A stretch of DNA of 64,000 bases from Anaeromicropila herbilytica (GTDB taxonomy: Bacteria > Bacillota > Clostridia > Lachnospirales > Lachnospiraceae), in assembly GCF_016591975.1 (NCBI RefSeq), contig NZ_AP024169.1:4388501-4452500 (forward strand). The letters run 5' to 3'. The notes beneath the pieces are model-generated. The model did not search any database. It was not told where the DNA came from and was given only the letters and a program-made list of their open reading frames with translations. How positions within the stretch are numbered: position 1 is the stretch's first letter; the number at the start of each line of letters is the position of its first letter. Shown piece after piece: positions 8,782 through 17,287 of the stretch. A program made the translations under genes and the position numbers.

Positions 8782-9892
8782 TCCGATTCACCTCCCACCT
8801 CTTTACATATGATGAATTACTAAGACCATTCATGTCCATCTCTTTATATAGAGGAATAATCCATAACGTGTTACTTGCTACTTTACTAATTTTCTGATAA
8901 GATCCCATAATTTCTTTTGAGTGTTCCGAAGATATGATTAGGAATAGTTGATTACTTTTCTTTCCTGAATAACATTTGTTTAATAGATTACTAAAATCAG
9001 ATAAACTTCTTAATGCAACGCATCGACTTAGTGATTCTTTTATTAATGTCATCTGCCTTTTCCCTGTTGCTGCAGTAATCATAATCTCTTTCTCGGTCAT
9101 ACAATCAACTCCATTCGAGATAAGGCCCACTGGAACTTCTTTCTGCAATAGGTTAACAGCCATTGAACAAGCAATTCGTATACTCTCTTCAAAAATTTGC
9201 TCAAACTCTTCTATATTCTCAGTTAAGTTTAAGAGAATATATATTTCACTCTTTGCGGAGAATTCATGTACATTAACATACAATTCATTGCTCCTCGCAG
9301 AGGCCTTCCAATTGACATATTTCATTGGATCAAACGCAGAATATTCTCTTATTCCACGAAAATCACTATCCTCTAAAGAAAACTGATTTGTTCGATATTG
9401 TTGCATTAATACATCAAAAGGCAACTTAATCTTGTCTATTGGAACATTAGCAGGATATACATATAACGACGATTTCGCAATAACCTCTTTACTTCTCTTT
9501 TCAGTTAAAAATATATTTGGTGATTCTAAATAAATGGTTTTTAGTCGATAAAATCCTCTCTTTTTAGGAAGGAAGCGTATCTTTCTTGTTACCTTTTGGT
9601 TTATCGATACTGATACCCAAAAATCTCTATAATAATTTCGCTCATATTTATTACTAGTCTCTTCTATTATCTCATGATTACAATATAGGACATATGCTAT
9701 ACGAAGAAAGGGAAGTGCTAACTTTTTACTATTTGAGATTGTCTCGGTAATTGTTGTCTCTTTACCCTCCATAATTGGCTGATGATCAAGCTCTACGTTA
9801 ACCTCTAGCTTCTTATCCCAATATTGTCTATATATCCTCTTTTGAATCTGATACAAAAGGAATATACCAATAATACCTATTATTAATTCCAT
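8756..9892 (-). CDS. DUF58 domain protein
   Basis: The 378-residue protein has an N-terminal membrane segment and a beta-rich region (residues about 25-150). The DUF58 signature DSDFRGIREYSAFDPMKYVNWKASARSNELYVNVHEF is at about 180-215 and leads into a von Willebrand A-like part (IYILLNLTEN...). DUF58 proteins work with MoxR ATPases. In several bacteria such modules are implicated in envelope integrity or in maturing protein complexes, but the substrate here is unknown. It lies between the MoxR gene (28-bp gap) and the DUF4129 gene (26-bp overlap). Confidence 0.9.
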   Translation of the reverse strand: MELIIGIIGIFLLYQIQKRIYRQYWDKKLEVNVELDHQPIMEGKETTITETISNSKKLALPFLRIAYVLYCNHEIIEETSNKYERNYYRDFWVSVSINQKVTRKIRFLPKKRGFYRLKTIYLESPNIFLTEKRSKEVIAKSSLYVYPANVPIDKIKLPFDVLMQQYRTNQFSLEDSDFRGIREYSAFDPMKYVNWKASARSNELYVNVHEFSAKSEIYILLNLTENIEEFEQIFEESIRIACSMAVNLLQKEVPVGLISNGVDCMTEKEIMITAATGKRQMTLIKESLSRCVALRSLSDFSNLLNKCYSGKKSNQLFLIISSEHSKEIMGSYQKISKVASNTLWIIPLYKEMDMNGLSNSSYVKRWEVNRNGKTGELS

Positions 9893-9920
9893 CTATTCTC
9901 CAATCTAAAGAGCATGCAAC

Positions 9921-10874
9921 CTATTTTCTCTCCCATTCCTCTGTTGGGACATGCACTTCTGCTAATATTTCTTGTATGAATGTTCTATTCATACCGTCCG
10001 TAGATCCCATAGGTAGTATTAAGCGATGCGCTAATACTGGAATTGCTAGTTCTTTAATATCTTCTGGTACTACATAACTTCTTTCCATAATGATAGCATA
10101 TGCTCGGACAGCATTTAATAACGCCAGACTTCCTCTTGGACTAACACCTATACTAATCTCTTTATTTTCTCTCGTTGCCTTTACAATATTGGCTATGTAC
10201 TCAACTAGGTCTGGGTGAATATAGATCTTCTTCGCTTCCCTTTGCAACTCAAGAAGTTCTTCCTTACTACAGACTGATTCTAGCTTTAACAACGGATTCT
10301 CTTCCATAAAACGATTCAATATATTAATCTCTTCTTCCAAAGATGGCATACCTAGCGACATCTGCATTAAGAATCGATCCAACTGTGCCTCAGGAAGTGG
10401 AAATGTTCCTGCTGACTCTATTTGGTTCTGTGTAGCAATTACTAAAAATGGAGCATCTAACTGATACGTAACCCCATCTATGGTTACCTGTCTTTCTTCC
10501 ATACTTTCTAATAGACTCGATTGAGTTCTTGGTGTAGCACGATTAATCTCATCCGCCAAAAGTAGATTACTAAAAACAGGACCTTTTCGAAAGATAAATT
10601 CATTCTGTTTTGGGTTATAGTAATTTACACCCGTAATATCCGATGGTAGTAAATCAGGAGTAAATTGAACACGTGCAAATTCAAGATTTAATGTTCTTGA
10701 TATTGTTTTAGCTAATAAAGTTTTTCCTGTTCCTGGAACATCTTCTAGTAATACATGCCCATTTGCGATTAAAGCAGTTAACATTAGATTAACTACCTTC
10801 TTTTTTCCCACTATTACTTTGTTGATGTTGTCTTGCATTGCTTTGACTGTAGTATTCAGCTTTTCTTTATCCAT
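9921..10874 (-). CDS. MoxR family AAA+ ATPase
   Basis: This is a 317-residue AAA+ ATPase of the MoxR class (AAA_3 plus lid). Walker A is LLEDVPGTGKTLLAKT (about 37-52), Walker B is NLLLADEINRATPRTQSSLLESMEE (about 105-130), sensor 1 is FLVIATQNQIE, and the sequence APFLVIATQNQIESAGTFPLPEAQLDRF is typical. The lid domain contains GVSPRGSLALLNAVRAYA. It is the first gene of the MoxR-DUF58-DUF4129 operon and probably acts as a chaperone for the complex. A weak TTGATA-N17-TAAAAT pair can be drawn upstream of the gene. Confidence 0.96.
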   Translation of the reverse strand: MDKEKLNTTVKAMQDNINKVIVGKKKVVNLMLTALIANGHVLLEDVPGTGKTLLAKTISRTLNLEFARVQFTPDLLPSDITGVNYYNPKQNEFIFRKGPVFSNLLLADEINRATPRTQSSLLESMEERQVTIDGVTYQLDAPFLVIATQNQIESAGTFPLPEAQLDRFLMQMSLGMPSLEEEINILNRFMEENPLLKLESVCSKEELLELQREAKKIYIHPDLVEYIANIVKATRENKEISIGVSPRGSLALLNAVRAYAIIMERSYVVPEDIKELAIPVLAHRLILPMGSTDGMNRTFIQEILAEVHVPTEEWERK

Positions 10875-11025
10875 GTCCTATCCCTTTTGCTTTCTTATAT
10901 TGTTTTTTTCCTTTTATTTCTTGGCTTTTCTTTTTTATGCATTATTTTATATCATTTTTACATAATTATCAATGTTATTTCATATTAATTCCATTTCCAT
11001 GTGTTAATACTCCTTGTTTTAATTA

Positions 11026-11070
11026 CAAAAAGCAGATAAAAGAAATACCTTATCTCTTCTATCTGCTTTC
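11026..11070 (-). terminator. Terminator after blaI and the blaR1 remnant
   Basis: AAAGCAGATA(G/A)AAGA arms enclose a short loop and are followed by TTTTTG in the minus direction. It lies about 37 bp downstream of the remnant's stop. Confidence 0.75.
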
Positions 11071-11106
11071 TGTTACTATCCGATATTATTATATTACTTA
11101 ATTCTA

Positions 11107-11193
11107 TCAAGCAACTCCTATAGTACTACGGATCAGCCATTCCATTGACATGTCCTTATAAGAGTTCAAGCGCTCGTTGACAATTTGTATCAT
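11107..11193 (-). pseudogene. Probable 5' stump of a blaR1/mecR1-type (M56) gene
   Basis: The ATG overlaps the blaI stop codon (TAATG), the arrangement normal for blaI-blaR1 operons. The 28-codon frame includes MEWLIRSTIGVA, which resembles the first membrane segment of BlaR1/M56 sensor proteases, then ends at TGA. A terminator follows directly, so no protease or sensor domain remains. It could alternatively be a genuine short peptide or a chance overlap. Confidence 0.4.
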
Positions 11194-11543
11194 TATTTCT
11201 GTATGGCTGTACTGTACCCATATTGCTCAGTAAATACTTCCATCATATTAGCAATATTACCCGCGTAATGTATATTTAAAAATTCTTCATTCACTTTATG
11301 TAAACATTCTTCTTCAGTAATTGTTGGTTTATAATGATATATTCTACTATCCTTTTCATCAACGGTATAGACTACTGCTCCTTTAGCTATTAATCTACGC
11401 AAAAGAGTCTTTATCGTTCTTGGACTGCATACTTTACTTTTCTGAATTTCACTCACTATGTCCGCAGCTGTTAGTGGGGATCTATTCCACAAAACTTTTA
11501 TGATCTGCCATTCGCCATTTGATATATTAGGTACATCCATCAT
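11193..11543 (-). CDS. BlaI/MecI/CopY family transcriptional repressor
   Basis: At 116 residues it is close to the family's normal length (about 120-125). A winged helix-turn-helix covers about 1-75 (NGEWQIIKVLWNRSPLTAADIVSEI...CSPRTIKTLLRRLIAKGAVVYTVDEKDSRIYHYKP), followed by a dimerising C-terminal helix region. Family members repress beta-lactamase, copper or other genes and are inactivated by a membrane protease encoded next door (BlaR1). Here only a 28-codon stump of that partner is left, so this repressor either has lost its signal input or answers to a protease encoded elsewhere. ATGATG is preceded by AAGGAG. Confidence 0.92.
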   Translation of the reverse strand: MMDVPNISNGEWQIIKVLWNRSPLTAADIVSEIQKSKVCSPRTIKTLLRRLIAKGAVVYTVDEKDSRIYHYKPTITEEECLHKVNEEFLNIHYAGNIANMMEVFTEQYGYSTAIQK

Positions 11544-11664
11544 CTTAATACTCCTTCACTTCAAGTAATTATTAAACTATATAATACCACAATTTCTAAT
11601 TTTATTACTAAATTACACAGAATTTTCACAATTTGCTTAAATTATCCTACCTAAATTATTGGAC

Positions 11665-11708
11665 AAAAAAGAGAACGATATAAAGTATACCTTTAATCGC
11701 TCTCTTTC
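11665..11708 (-). terminator. Terminator after cellobiose phosphorylase
   Basis: AAAGAGA(G/A)CGATTAAAG-type arms have a loop of about 9 nt and a T-run on the minus strand. It lies 88 bp past the GH94 stop. Confidence 0.75.
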
Positions 11709-11795
11709 CTGTAAGATTATATACATTTGCATTTAACTAGAAAATCTATATATGAATGATACAAATATATCAAAGTGATAAAACAATTAGGTTAA

Positions 11796-14234
11796 TTAAC
11801 CTAATATAACTTCTACAGTATGTTCTTTTCCATCACCAAATACAGGAAGAACATTACCTTCTACTACCTTACCATCAACTACCATACTGTTAACGCCAGT
11901 TGATACATGGTTAGGATTCTTAATCTCAATCTTAAAGATATCTCCTCTAAATTCACGAGTAATCTTATATCCATCCCATGAAGTTGGAATAGCTGGATCA
12001 ATAGCTAAACCATCATATTCTGGTTTGATACCTAAGATATATTGAGATATAGCGATAAAGTTCCATGAAGCAGTACCTGTTAACCAAGAGTTCTTAGCTT
12101 CACCAAAACGTTTTGCATCTTTACCAGCAACCATTTGTGAATATACATATGGTTCAGTTCTATGAATATCACTGTATTCTTCTGTATAAGCTGGTGCGAT
12201 TCTTGTATAATAATCAAATGCTTTATCTCCACGTCCAACAACTGCTTCTGCACACATAATCCATGCGTTGTTATGACAGAAGATACCTGCATTTTCTTTA
12301 TATCCTGCTGGATAAGTTGAGATTTCACCGTATTCTACATAGTATTTTGTAAAGGCTGGGTTGTTAAGAACTAGACCATATTTGGTTCCAAGTCTATCTT
12401 CTACTGCATCTAGAGCTTGAACTGCTCTACCATCATCAGCTCCACATCCACCCATTACGCAGAAACCTTGAGATTCGATGAAGATCTTTCCTTCTTCATT
12501 TTCTTCACTACCAATTTTCTTACCGAAATCATCATAAGCACGTAGGAACCAATTACCATCCCATCCGTCTTTCATTACGATATCTCTCATCTTCTTAACT
12601 TCATTATCTGCTCTAGTAGCTTCTTCTTTATTACCTACTTTATCCATTAATTTCGCATATTCATCACCAATATAAGTGAACATACCAGCGATCATAACAG
12701 ATTCTGCTACTTTACCATCTTTACTAGTTGATGTTTGGAATGATTCACCTGGTTCCATAGAGAAACAGTTAAGGTTTAGACAGTCATTCCAGTCGGCTCT
12801 ACCGATTAATGGAAGTCCGTGAGGTCCAACGTTATTAATTACGTGATCAAATGCTCTCTTTAAATGGTCACTAAGTGGTTTTGCAAGGGATGCATCATTA
12901 TTATATGGAGTCATTTCATCAAGGATTCCATAATCTCCAGTTTCTTTTATATAAGCAACTACAGCAAGGACTAACCATAGTGGATCATCATTAAAGTTTC
13001 CACCTATAGAATCGTTACCTTTCTTAGTAAGTGGTTGATATTGATGATATGCTCCACCATCTTCTAATTGAGTGGATGCTAGATCAATGATTCTTTCTCT
13101 TGCTCTATCTGGAATCTGATGTACGAATCCTAATAAGTCTTGGTTTGAATCACGGAATCCCATACCTCTACCAACACCTGATTCAAAATAGGAAGCACTT
13201 CTTGATAAGTTAAAGGTAACCATACATTGATATTGATTCCATACGTTAACTTGGCGATTTAATTTATCATCTGCAGATTCAACACTATATTTTGATAATA
13301 AAGCATCCCAGTGAGCAGCTAATTCTGCTAATGCTGCATCTACTGCTTCTACAGTTGCAAATTTTGCGATCATAGCTTCTGCTTTTGTCTTATTAATTAC
13401 ACCTTTTGATTCCCATTTTTCTTCTAATGCATTTTCAACATAACCTAATACAAATACAAGCTCTTTAGTTTCACCTGGATTAAGTGTGATATCAATAGAG
13501 TGAGATGCAACTGGTGACCAACCATCTGCTACAGAATTAGTTGATTTTCCTGCTTCTACAGCCTTTGGATTCTGATATCCATTATATGTACCAATAAAAC
13601 TTTCACGATCTGTATCATAACCTGTAATAGGTGAGTTAACTGTAAAGAAAGCATAGTGATCTCTACGTTCTTTATATTCTGTTTTATGATAAATTGTTGA
13701 TCCTTTAATCTCTACTTCACCAGTATTGAAGTTTCTTTGGAAGTTACGATCATCATCATCGGCATTCCATAGACACCATTCTAAGTATGAAAATAAAGTT
13801 ACTTGTTTTTTCTCTGTTCCTTCATTCTTAACTACTACTTTATGAACTTCACCATTGTAATTCTGTGGTACAAAGAAAGTAACCTCTGTTGAGATGTTGT
13901 TTCTCTTACCTTTAATTACAGTGTATCCCATACCATGTCTACATTCATAGAAATCTAATTCTTTCTTAGCTGGAGCCCAACCTGGTGACCAGAAATCACC
14001 ATTATCAAATAAATAGTAGTAACGTCCGCCACCTAAATCTAATGGTACGTTGTTATAACGAAAACGTGTGATTCTTCTTAACTTTGCATCTTTATAAAAA
14101 CTGTAACCACCTGCAGTATTTGAAATCAAAGAGAAAAATTCTTGACTTCCTAAATAGTTAATCCATGGATATGGAGTTGTTGGAGTTGTTATGACATATT
14201 CTTTTTTCGCGTCATCAAAATAACCGAATTTCAT
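11796..14234 (-). CDS. Cellobiose phosphorylase, GH94
   Basis: The 812-residue cytoplasmic enzyme phosphorolyses cellobiose to glucose 1-phosphate and glucose, saving one ATP per disaccharide. The length and N terminus (MKFGYFDDAKKEYVITTPTTPYPWINYLGSQEFFSLISNTAGG, shown by its YPWxNYLG and SNTAGGYSF motifs) are those of true cellobiose phosphorylases rather than the larger cellodextrin or cyclic glucan enzymes. The (alpha/alpha)6 catalytic part has GVGRGMGFRDSNQDLLGF and the general-acid motif RADWNDCLNL (first Asp near residue 481). The C-terminal jelly-roll part contains GTASWNFIAISQYILGIKPEYDGL. It is a single-gene unit behind a strong promoter flanked by LacI-like operators, and it fits with the cellobiose PTS and GH1 genes at 44.6-49 kb as a second route for the same sugar. 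Confidence 0.97.
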   Translation of the reverse strand: MKFGYFDDAKKEYVITTPTTPYPWINYLGSQEFFSLISNTAGGYSFYKDAKLRRITRFRYNNVPLDLGGGRYYYLFDNGDFWSPGWAPAKKELDFYECRHGMGYTVIKGKRNNISTEVTFFVPQNYNGEVHKVVVKNEGTEKKQVTLFSYLEWCLWNADDDDRNFQRNFNTGEVEIKGSTIYHKTEYKERRDHYAFFTVNSPITGYDTDRESFIGTYNGYQNPKAVEAGKSTNSVADGWSPVASHSIDITLNPGETKELVFVLGYVENALEEKWESKGVINKTKAEAMIAKFATVEAVDAALAELAAHWDALLSKYSVESADDKLNRQVNVWNQYQCMVTFNLSRSASYFESGVGRGMGFRDSNQDLLGFVHQIPDRARERIIDLASTQLEDGGAYHQYQPLTKKGNDSIGGNFNDDPLWLVLAVVAYIKETGDYGILDEMTPYNNDASLAKPLSDHLKRAFDHVINNVGPHGLPLIGRADWNDCLNLNCFSMEPGESFQTSTSKDGKVAESVMIAGMFTYIGDEYAKLMDKVGNKEEATRADNEVKKMRDIVMKDGWDGNWFLRAYDDFGKKIGSEENEEGKIFIESQGFCVMGGCGADDGRAVQALDAVEDRLGTKYGLVLNNPAFTKYYVEYGEISTYPAGYKENAGIFCHNNAWIMCAEAVVGRGDKAFDYYTRIAPAYTEEYSDIHRTEPYVYSQMVAGKDAKRFGEAKNSWLTGTASWNFIAISQYILGIKPEYDGLAIDPAIPTSWDGYKITREFRGDIFKIEIKNPNHVSTGVNSMVVDGKVVEGNVLPVFGDGKEHTVEVILG

Positions 14235-14289
14235 AAAATAGAGCCCATCCTTTCTTCCTTAAGAAACCTCAAAAAGTTCATTGTATATA

Positions 14290-14313
14290 TTTCGTATTTT
14301 ACGAAACTTTCGT
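14290..14313. promoter_or_regulatory. LacI-like operator O1 near the GH94 start
   Basis: ACGAAACTTTCGT (14301-14313) is a perfect palindrome. It overlaps a second one, TTTCGTA-TTT-TACGAAA (14290-14306). It lies between the promoter and the ATG, a classic repressor position. Confidence 0.5.
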
Positions 14314-14340
14314 TGTAATCTAAATTGTTTCGTTTTCTTC

Positions 14341-14369
14341 ATTATACTTTATAAGTTCTTCTAATTCAA
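14341..14369 (-). promoter_or_regulatory. Sigma-A promoter of the cellobiose phosphorylase gene
   Basis: On the minus strand, TTGAAT and TATAAT are 17 nt apart. Upstream, 14372-14417 holds a hairpin with 15-nt perfect arms (AGTATTAATACACAA). Confidence 0.75.
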
Positions 14370-14424
14370 CTAGTATTAATACACAAAATTAACTTTCAAT
14401 GCTTGTGTATTAATACTGATATCC

Positions 14425-14435
14425 CGAAACTTTCG
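14425..14435. promoter_or_regulatory. LacI-like operator O2 upstream of the GH94 promoter
   Basis: CGAAACTTTCG is an exact repeat of the 11-bp core at 14302-14312. The two copies flank the promoter 123 bp apart, a spacing compatible with looping by a tetrameric LacI-family repressor. Confidence 0.45.
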
Positions 14436-14462
14436 CAACATATTTTTACTATTTCAATAATA

Positions 14463-14503
14463 AAAAAATCTGAACGAAGAAATTACTTTCTTGTTCAGAT
14501 TTT
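14463..14503 (-). terminator. Terminator after the 147-residue unknown gene
   Basis: AAATCTGAAC and its complement form the stem, with a T-run on the minus strand, 22 bp past the gene end. Confidence 0.75.
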
Positions 14504-14524
14504 ATCAATTATTTATATACTTAA

Positions 14525-14968
14525 TTATAGATTGTCTACGCTATAAACTGGATTAAAATCATCGGTATCTGTAGCATAGAACCCACCCAATTCTAGAAGC
14601 AATCCTTTGAACATTTCTTGCATATCTTTAAAATCGCTTTCTTCAATAGTTAGCGCATAGATTGTTTTTACATTAGATTGTTCAAGAAATTCTATATCTT
14701 TCGCATCTTTAAAAGGTTGCATTGGCTCAAATTCTACTGTATTTTGATTCTTTAATTCTAATTGTAGAATATTAAGTTCATCCCATAGTTGTACTTCTTC
14801 GAATCCCTTTTTAATAAAATAATCATTAATATTTCTTGCTGTTATATCTTGTGATGTCATGTAAATAAGATACATGGTTTCATCTACTTTATTTGGTTCT
14901 TTATTTTCTATTTTATTCTTTTTAACAATCGCAACATCTTTCTTATTCTTCTTACCTTTAATAATCAT
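14525..14968 (-). CDS. Conserved-looking hypothetical protein, 147 residues
   Basis: I do not recognise the family. The first 25 residues are very basic (KGKKNKKDVAIVKKNKIENKE). The rest is an alpha/beta sequence with no membrane segment or signal peptide: YLIYMTSQDITARNINDYFIKKGFEEVQLWDELNILQLELKN suggests a small ferredoxin-like or regulator-like fold, and the acidic C terminus ends in DTDDFNPVYSVDNL. It has a good GGAGGT site (about 8 nt) and its own terminator, so it is a real monocistronic gene. Nothing around it suggests a function. Confidence 0.75.
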   Translation of the reverse strand: MIIKGKKNKKDVAIVKKNKIENKEPNKVDETMYLIYMTSQDITARNINDYFIKKGFEEVQLWDELNILQLELKNQNTVEFEPMQPFKDAKDIEFLEQSNVKTIYALTIEESDFKDMQEMFKGLLLELGGFYATDTDDFNPVYSVDNL

Positions 14969-15118
14969 TGTGACCTCCTTAGTAGATTTTTTCCTGTTTA
15001 TCTCCAGAATAATTTTCTACTAGTAATTTTCTTTTTCTTATAGTTTACAATAGTTTAAAAGATGTGGCAATTATTATTTGTTACAGTTTAACCTTGTTTG
15101 CTATATTATATCTATAAT

Positions 15119-16465
15119 TTAACTTTCTGTCTTCATAGCTTCAATTGCACTGATTTTCGTTGCTCTTTTCGCTGGGTAATAACCTGATATGATACCAACA
15201 CCTATTGCAAATCCAGCTGCTAAGAATGGCAACCAAAAAGGTATGATTGAAAATCTAGCATTTGCCATATCATACATAGAAGAATTCGATAGCAGCGTCT
15301 TAAATAGCGGTGCTCCAAATTTATTAATGCAATAAGATGCAATATAACTTAGTATAATACCAATCACGCCTCCAATCATTCCAATCATTGCAGCTTCAAA
15401 TAAGAATAATTTCTTGATATCGGTAATAAAGCAACCTAATACTTTCATTACACCAATTTCTTTTGTTCTCTCATAGATTGACATTACCATTGTATTTGCA
15501 ATACTAATTGCTGATACCAACATGGCTACTGCTCCTACTCCACCAAGAACCATTTGTAACATATTTGATGTTTGTTCCATTGTCTCAAGGGTACTTCCAA
15601 GACTATCGGAGCCATATCCAAGTTCTTTGATTTGCTTCTGAACTTTGGTTACATTCTTAACATTATCCACTCGCACTTTAATATTATCATAAGCAGCTAA
15701 TGATTTCTTCGCCTGTTTTCTTCCTTCAACTTTTAAAGTTGTTATATACTCACTATATAATTTCTTGAAATAATCACTATCCATACAAATAGAATAGCTA
15801 TATTGCCAATCATTCGATTCTTCCATAGTGCCTATATTCTTTAGAATAATTCTTTTTTCCTTCTTCTTCGGATTTCTTTCATATTGCCCATTGTCAAAGG
15901 ATAACGTAATCTTATCTTTTGCTGGATCAATCGTAATTGGAGTAGACATCATACTATTCATGGCTCTTGGATTGTAGAATCCCATTAACACCTGATTACC
16001 AAAGACTAATTTATCGGATCCCTTAACATCAGGATAGGTTCCAAGAGTTAATCCTGGTAAATTAAAATAAGAAAAGCCCTCATAATCCATAGCAGTTACA
16101 CTACCGTAACCCATGTATTTACCACTATATAACTGAACATCTCTACTATAAACTCCAGTAGCATATTTCACATGAGTTAGTTGCTTTATCTGACTTAGCA
16201 ATGTATCATCAATAACTTGCTCCTTACTATCGGTTACATTACCTTTCTCATCAGTAGAATAACTATATTTTTGCACAGTAATTGTATTAATATCACCTTG
16301 CTCCATAACTTGTGATTTAAAGCTAGCATTCATTCCAATTCCTATGGATACCATAACTACAATTGAGATTGTACCAATTACCACGCCTATAACAGTAAGG
16401 GCTGTTCTAGCTTTTCGCCTACTAAGGTTACGAAGTCCCATTTTTAATAAATCACTAATCCTCAT
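15119..16465 (-). CDS. ABC transporter permease, MacB/FtsX type
   Basis: The 448-residue permease has an N-terminal transmembrane helix in the typical context GLRNLSRRKARTALTVIGVVIGTISIVVMVSIG, a large extracellular MacB_PCD domain (about 45-290), and three C-terminal transmembrane helices (FtsX domain) with ERTKEIGVMKVLG, the usual coupling motif. Such permeases perform mechanotransmission (export of peptides, lipids or antibiotics, or control of envelope enzymes) rather than classical import. I chose ATG at 16465; a TTG three codons upstream lacks room for a ribosome binding site. The start overlaps the end of the repeat-protein gene by 11 bp. It is last in a four-gene operon with the ATPase at 19873-20718. 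Confidence 0.93.
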   Translation of the reverse strand: MRISDLLKMGLRNLSRRKARTALTVIGVVIGTISIVVMVSIGIGMNASFKSQVMEQGDINTITVQKYSYSTDEKGNVTDSKEQVIDDTLLSQIKQLTHVKYATGVYSRDVQLYSGKYMGYGSVTAMDYEGFSYFNLPGLTLGTYPDVKGSDKLVFGNQVLMGFYNPRAMNSMMSTPITIDPAKDKITLSFDNGQYERNPKKKEKRIILKNIGTMEESNDWQYSYSICMDSDYFKKLYSEYITTLKVEGRKQAKKSLAAYDNIKVRVDNVKNVTKVQKQIKELGYGSDSLGSTLETMEQTSNMLQMVLGGVGAVAMLVSAISIANTMVMSIYERTKEIGVMKVLGCFITDIKKLFLFEAAMIGMIGGVIGIILSYIASYCINKFGAPLFKTLLSNSSMYDMANARFSIIPFWLPFLAAGFAIGVGIISGYYPAKRATKISAIEAMKTES

Positions 16466-17276
16466 ATAACTCAATTCCTTTTTTAATTCTCTTCTTTGCT
16501 AAGAAGACACCAAGTAATATTGCAAGAGATAATGTTATCATTGAGATTCCTATAACAGCTGGCCATTTGGCTAGTAGAGGTTCTTTCACTTTTTGTACTG
16601 TTGTAGCACCCATTCCTGTCATATCAGCACCTGCTCCCCCACCTTCTACACCAGCTACTGATTCCTCGTCTACCCCTTGAACTGCTGTCTCTCCATTGGT
16701 TGTACCAGTATCTTTCCCATCTGTTGTGGAACTTCCATCTGTTCCTGTCGCACTCTCGTCCGTTCCAGTTGCGCCTTCATCCGTTCCTGTTGTGCTTCCA
16801 TCTGTTCCAGTTGTACTCTCATCTGTTCCAGTTGCACTTTCATCTGTTCCGGTGGCACTTCCATCTGTTCCAGTTGAGCTTTCATCTGTTCCAGTTGTGC
16901 TTCCATCTGTTCCGGTGGTACTTCCATCTGTTCCGGTGGCGCTTCCATCTGTTCCGGTTGTACTATCACCTGCAGTAGCATCTGTGTTAGTTCCTGTGTT
17001 GGATGAATCAGAATTCGTTGTATCTGTTCCAGTATTGCTAGAATCGGTACTTCCTTCTGAATTGGTATTTGTTGTCCCATCTGTGTTAGCAGCTGCTGTA
17101 TCATCCGTAGCTGTGGTACTATCTGAACTATTCGTGCTATCAACACTTTGTTTTACTGTAACCTCAGAATTTATAATATTATTTTTATGTACCATATTAA
17201 GAACTTCTGCTTTCGCACCAACTGAGTGATCTATAATTACATGGACTTGATAATTCTCATTCATAAATACTTTCAT
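16455..17276 (-). CDS. Thr/Ser/Asp-rich hexapeptide-repeat protein with C-terminal membrane anchor
   Basis: The 273-residue protein is of unknown family. A ~40-residue folded N terminus (MKVFMNENYQVHVIIDHSVG...) has no obvious signal peptide. A low-complexity tract follows (about 45-190), with roughly a dozen tandem hexapeptides TGTD(G/E)(S/G)(T/A/S). Then come a Gly/Val-rich linker and one transmembrane helix (about 235-260: WPAVIGISMITLSLAILLGVFL) with a basic stop-transfer tail KKRIKKG. It lies between the exported CARDB protein (11-bp gap, AGGAGG site) and the MacB-like permease (overlap), where other species often have an adaptor-like subunit. It may be a spacer or adaptor spanning the wall. 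The repeat makes long antisense open frames that are not genes. Confidence 0.75.
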   Translation of the reverse strand: MKVFMNENYQVHVIIDHSVGAKAEVLNMVHKNNIINSEVTVKQSVDSTNSSDSTTATDDTAAANTDGTTNTNSEGSTDSSNTGTDTTNSDSSNTGTNTDATAGDSTTGTDGSATGTDGSTTGTDGSTTGTDESSTGTDGSATGTDESATGTDESTTGTDGSTTGTDEGATGTDESATGTDGSSTTDGKDTGTTNGETAVQGVDEESVAGVEGGGAGADMTGMGATTVQKVKEPLLAKWPAVIGISMITLSLAILLGVFLAKKRIKKGIELYED

Positions 17277-17287
17277 GACTTTTCCTC

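Noticed and set aside
12080..12328. 82-codon frame antiparallel in phase within the GH94 gene
   Set aside because: It is a shadow frame inside a well-defined long gene, with no start signals.
16670..17229. Several long overlapping open frames on both strands, giving Val/Pro/Ser- or Gln/Glu-rich proteins
   Set aside because: They are by-products of the 18-bp repeat in the minus-strand gene 16455-17276. None has a ribosome binding site or sensible composition.
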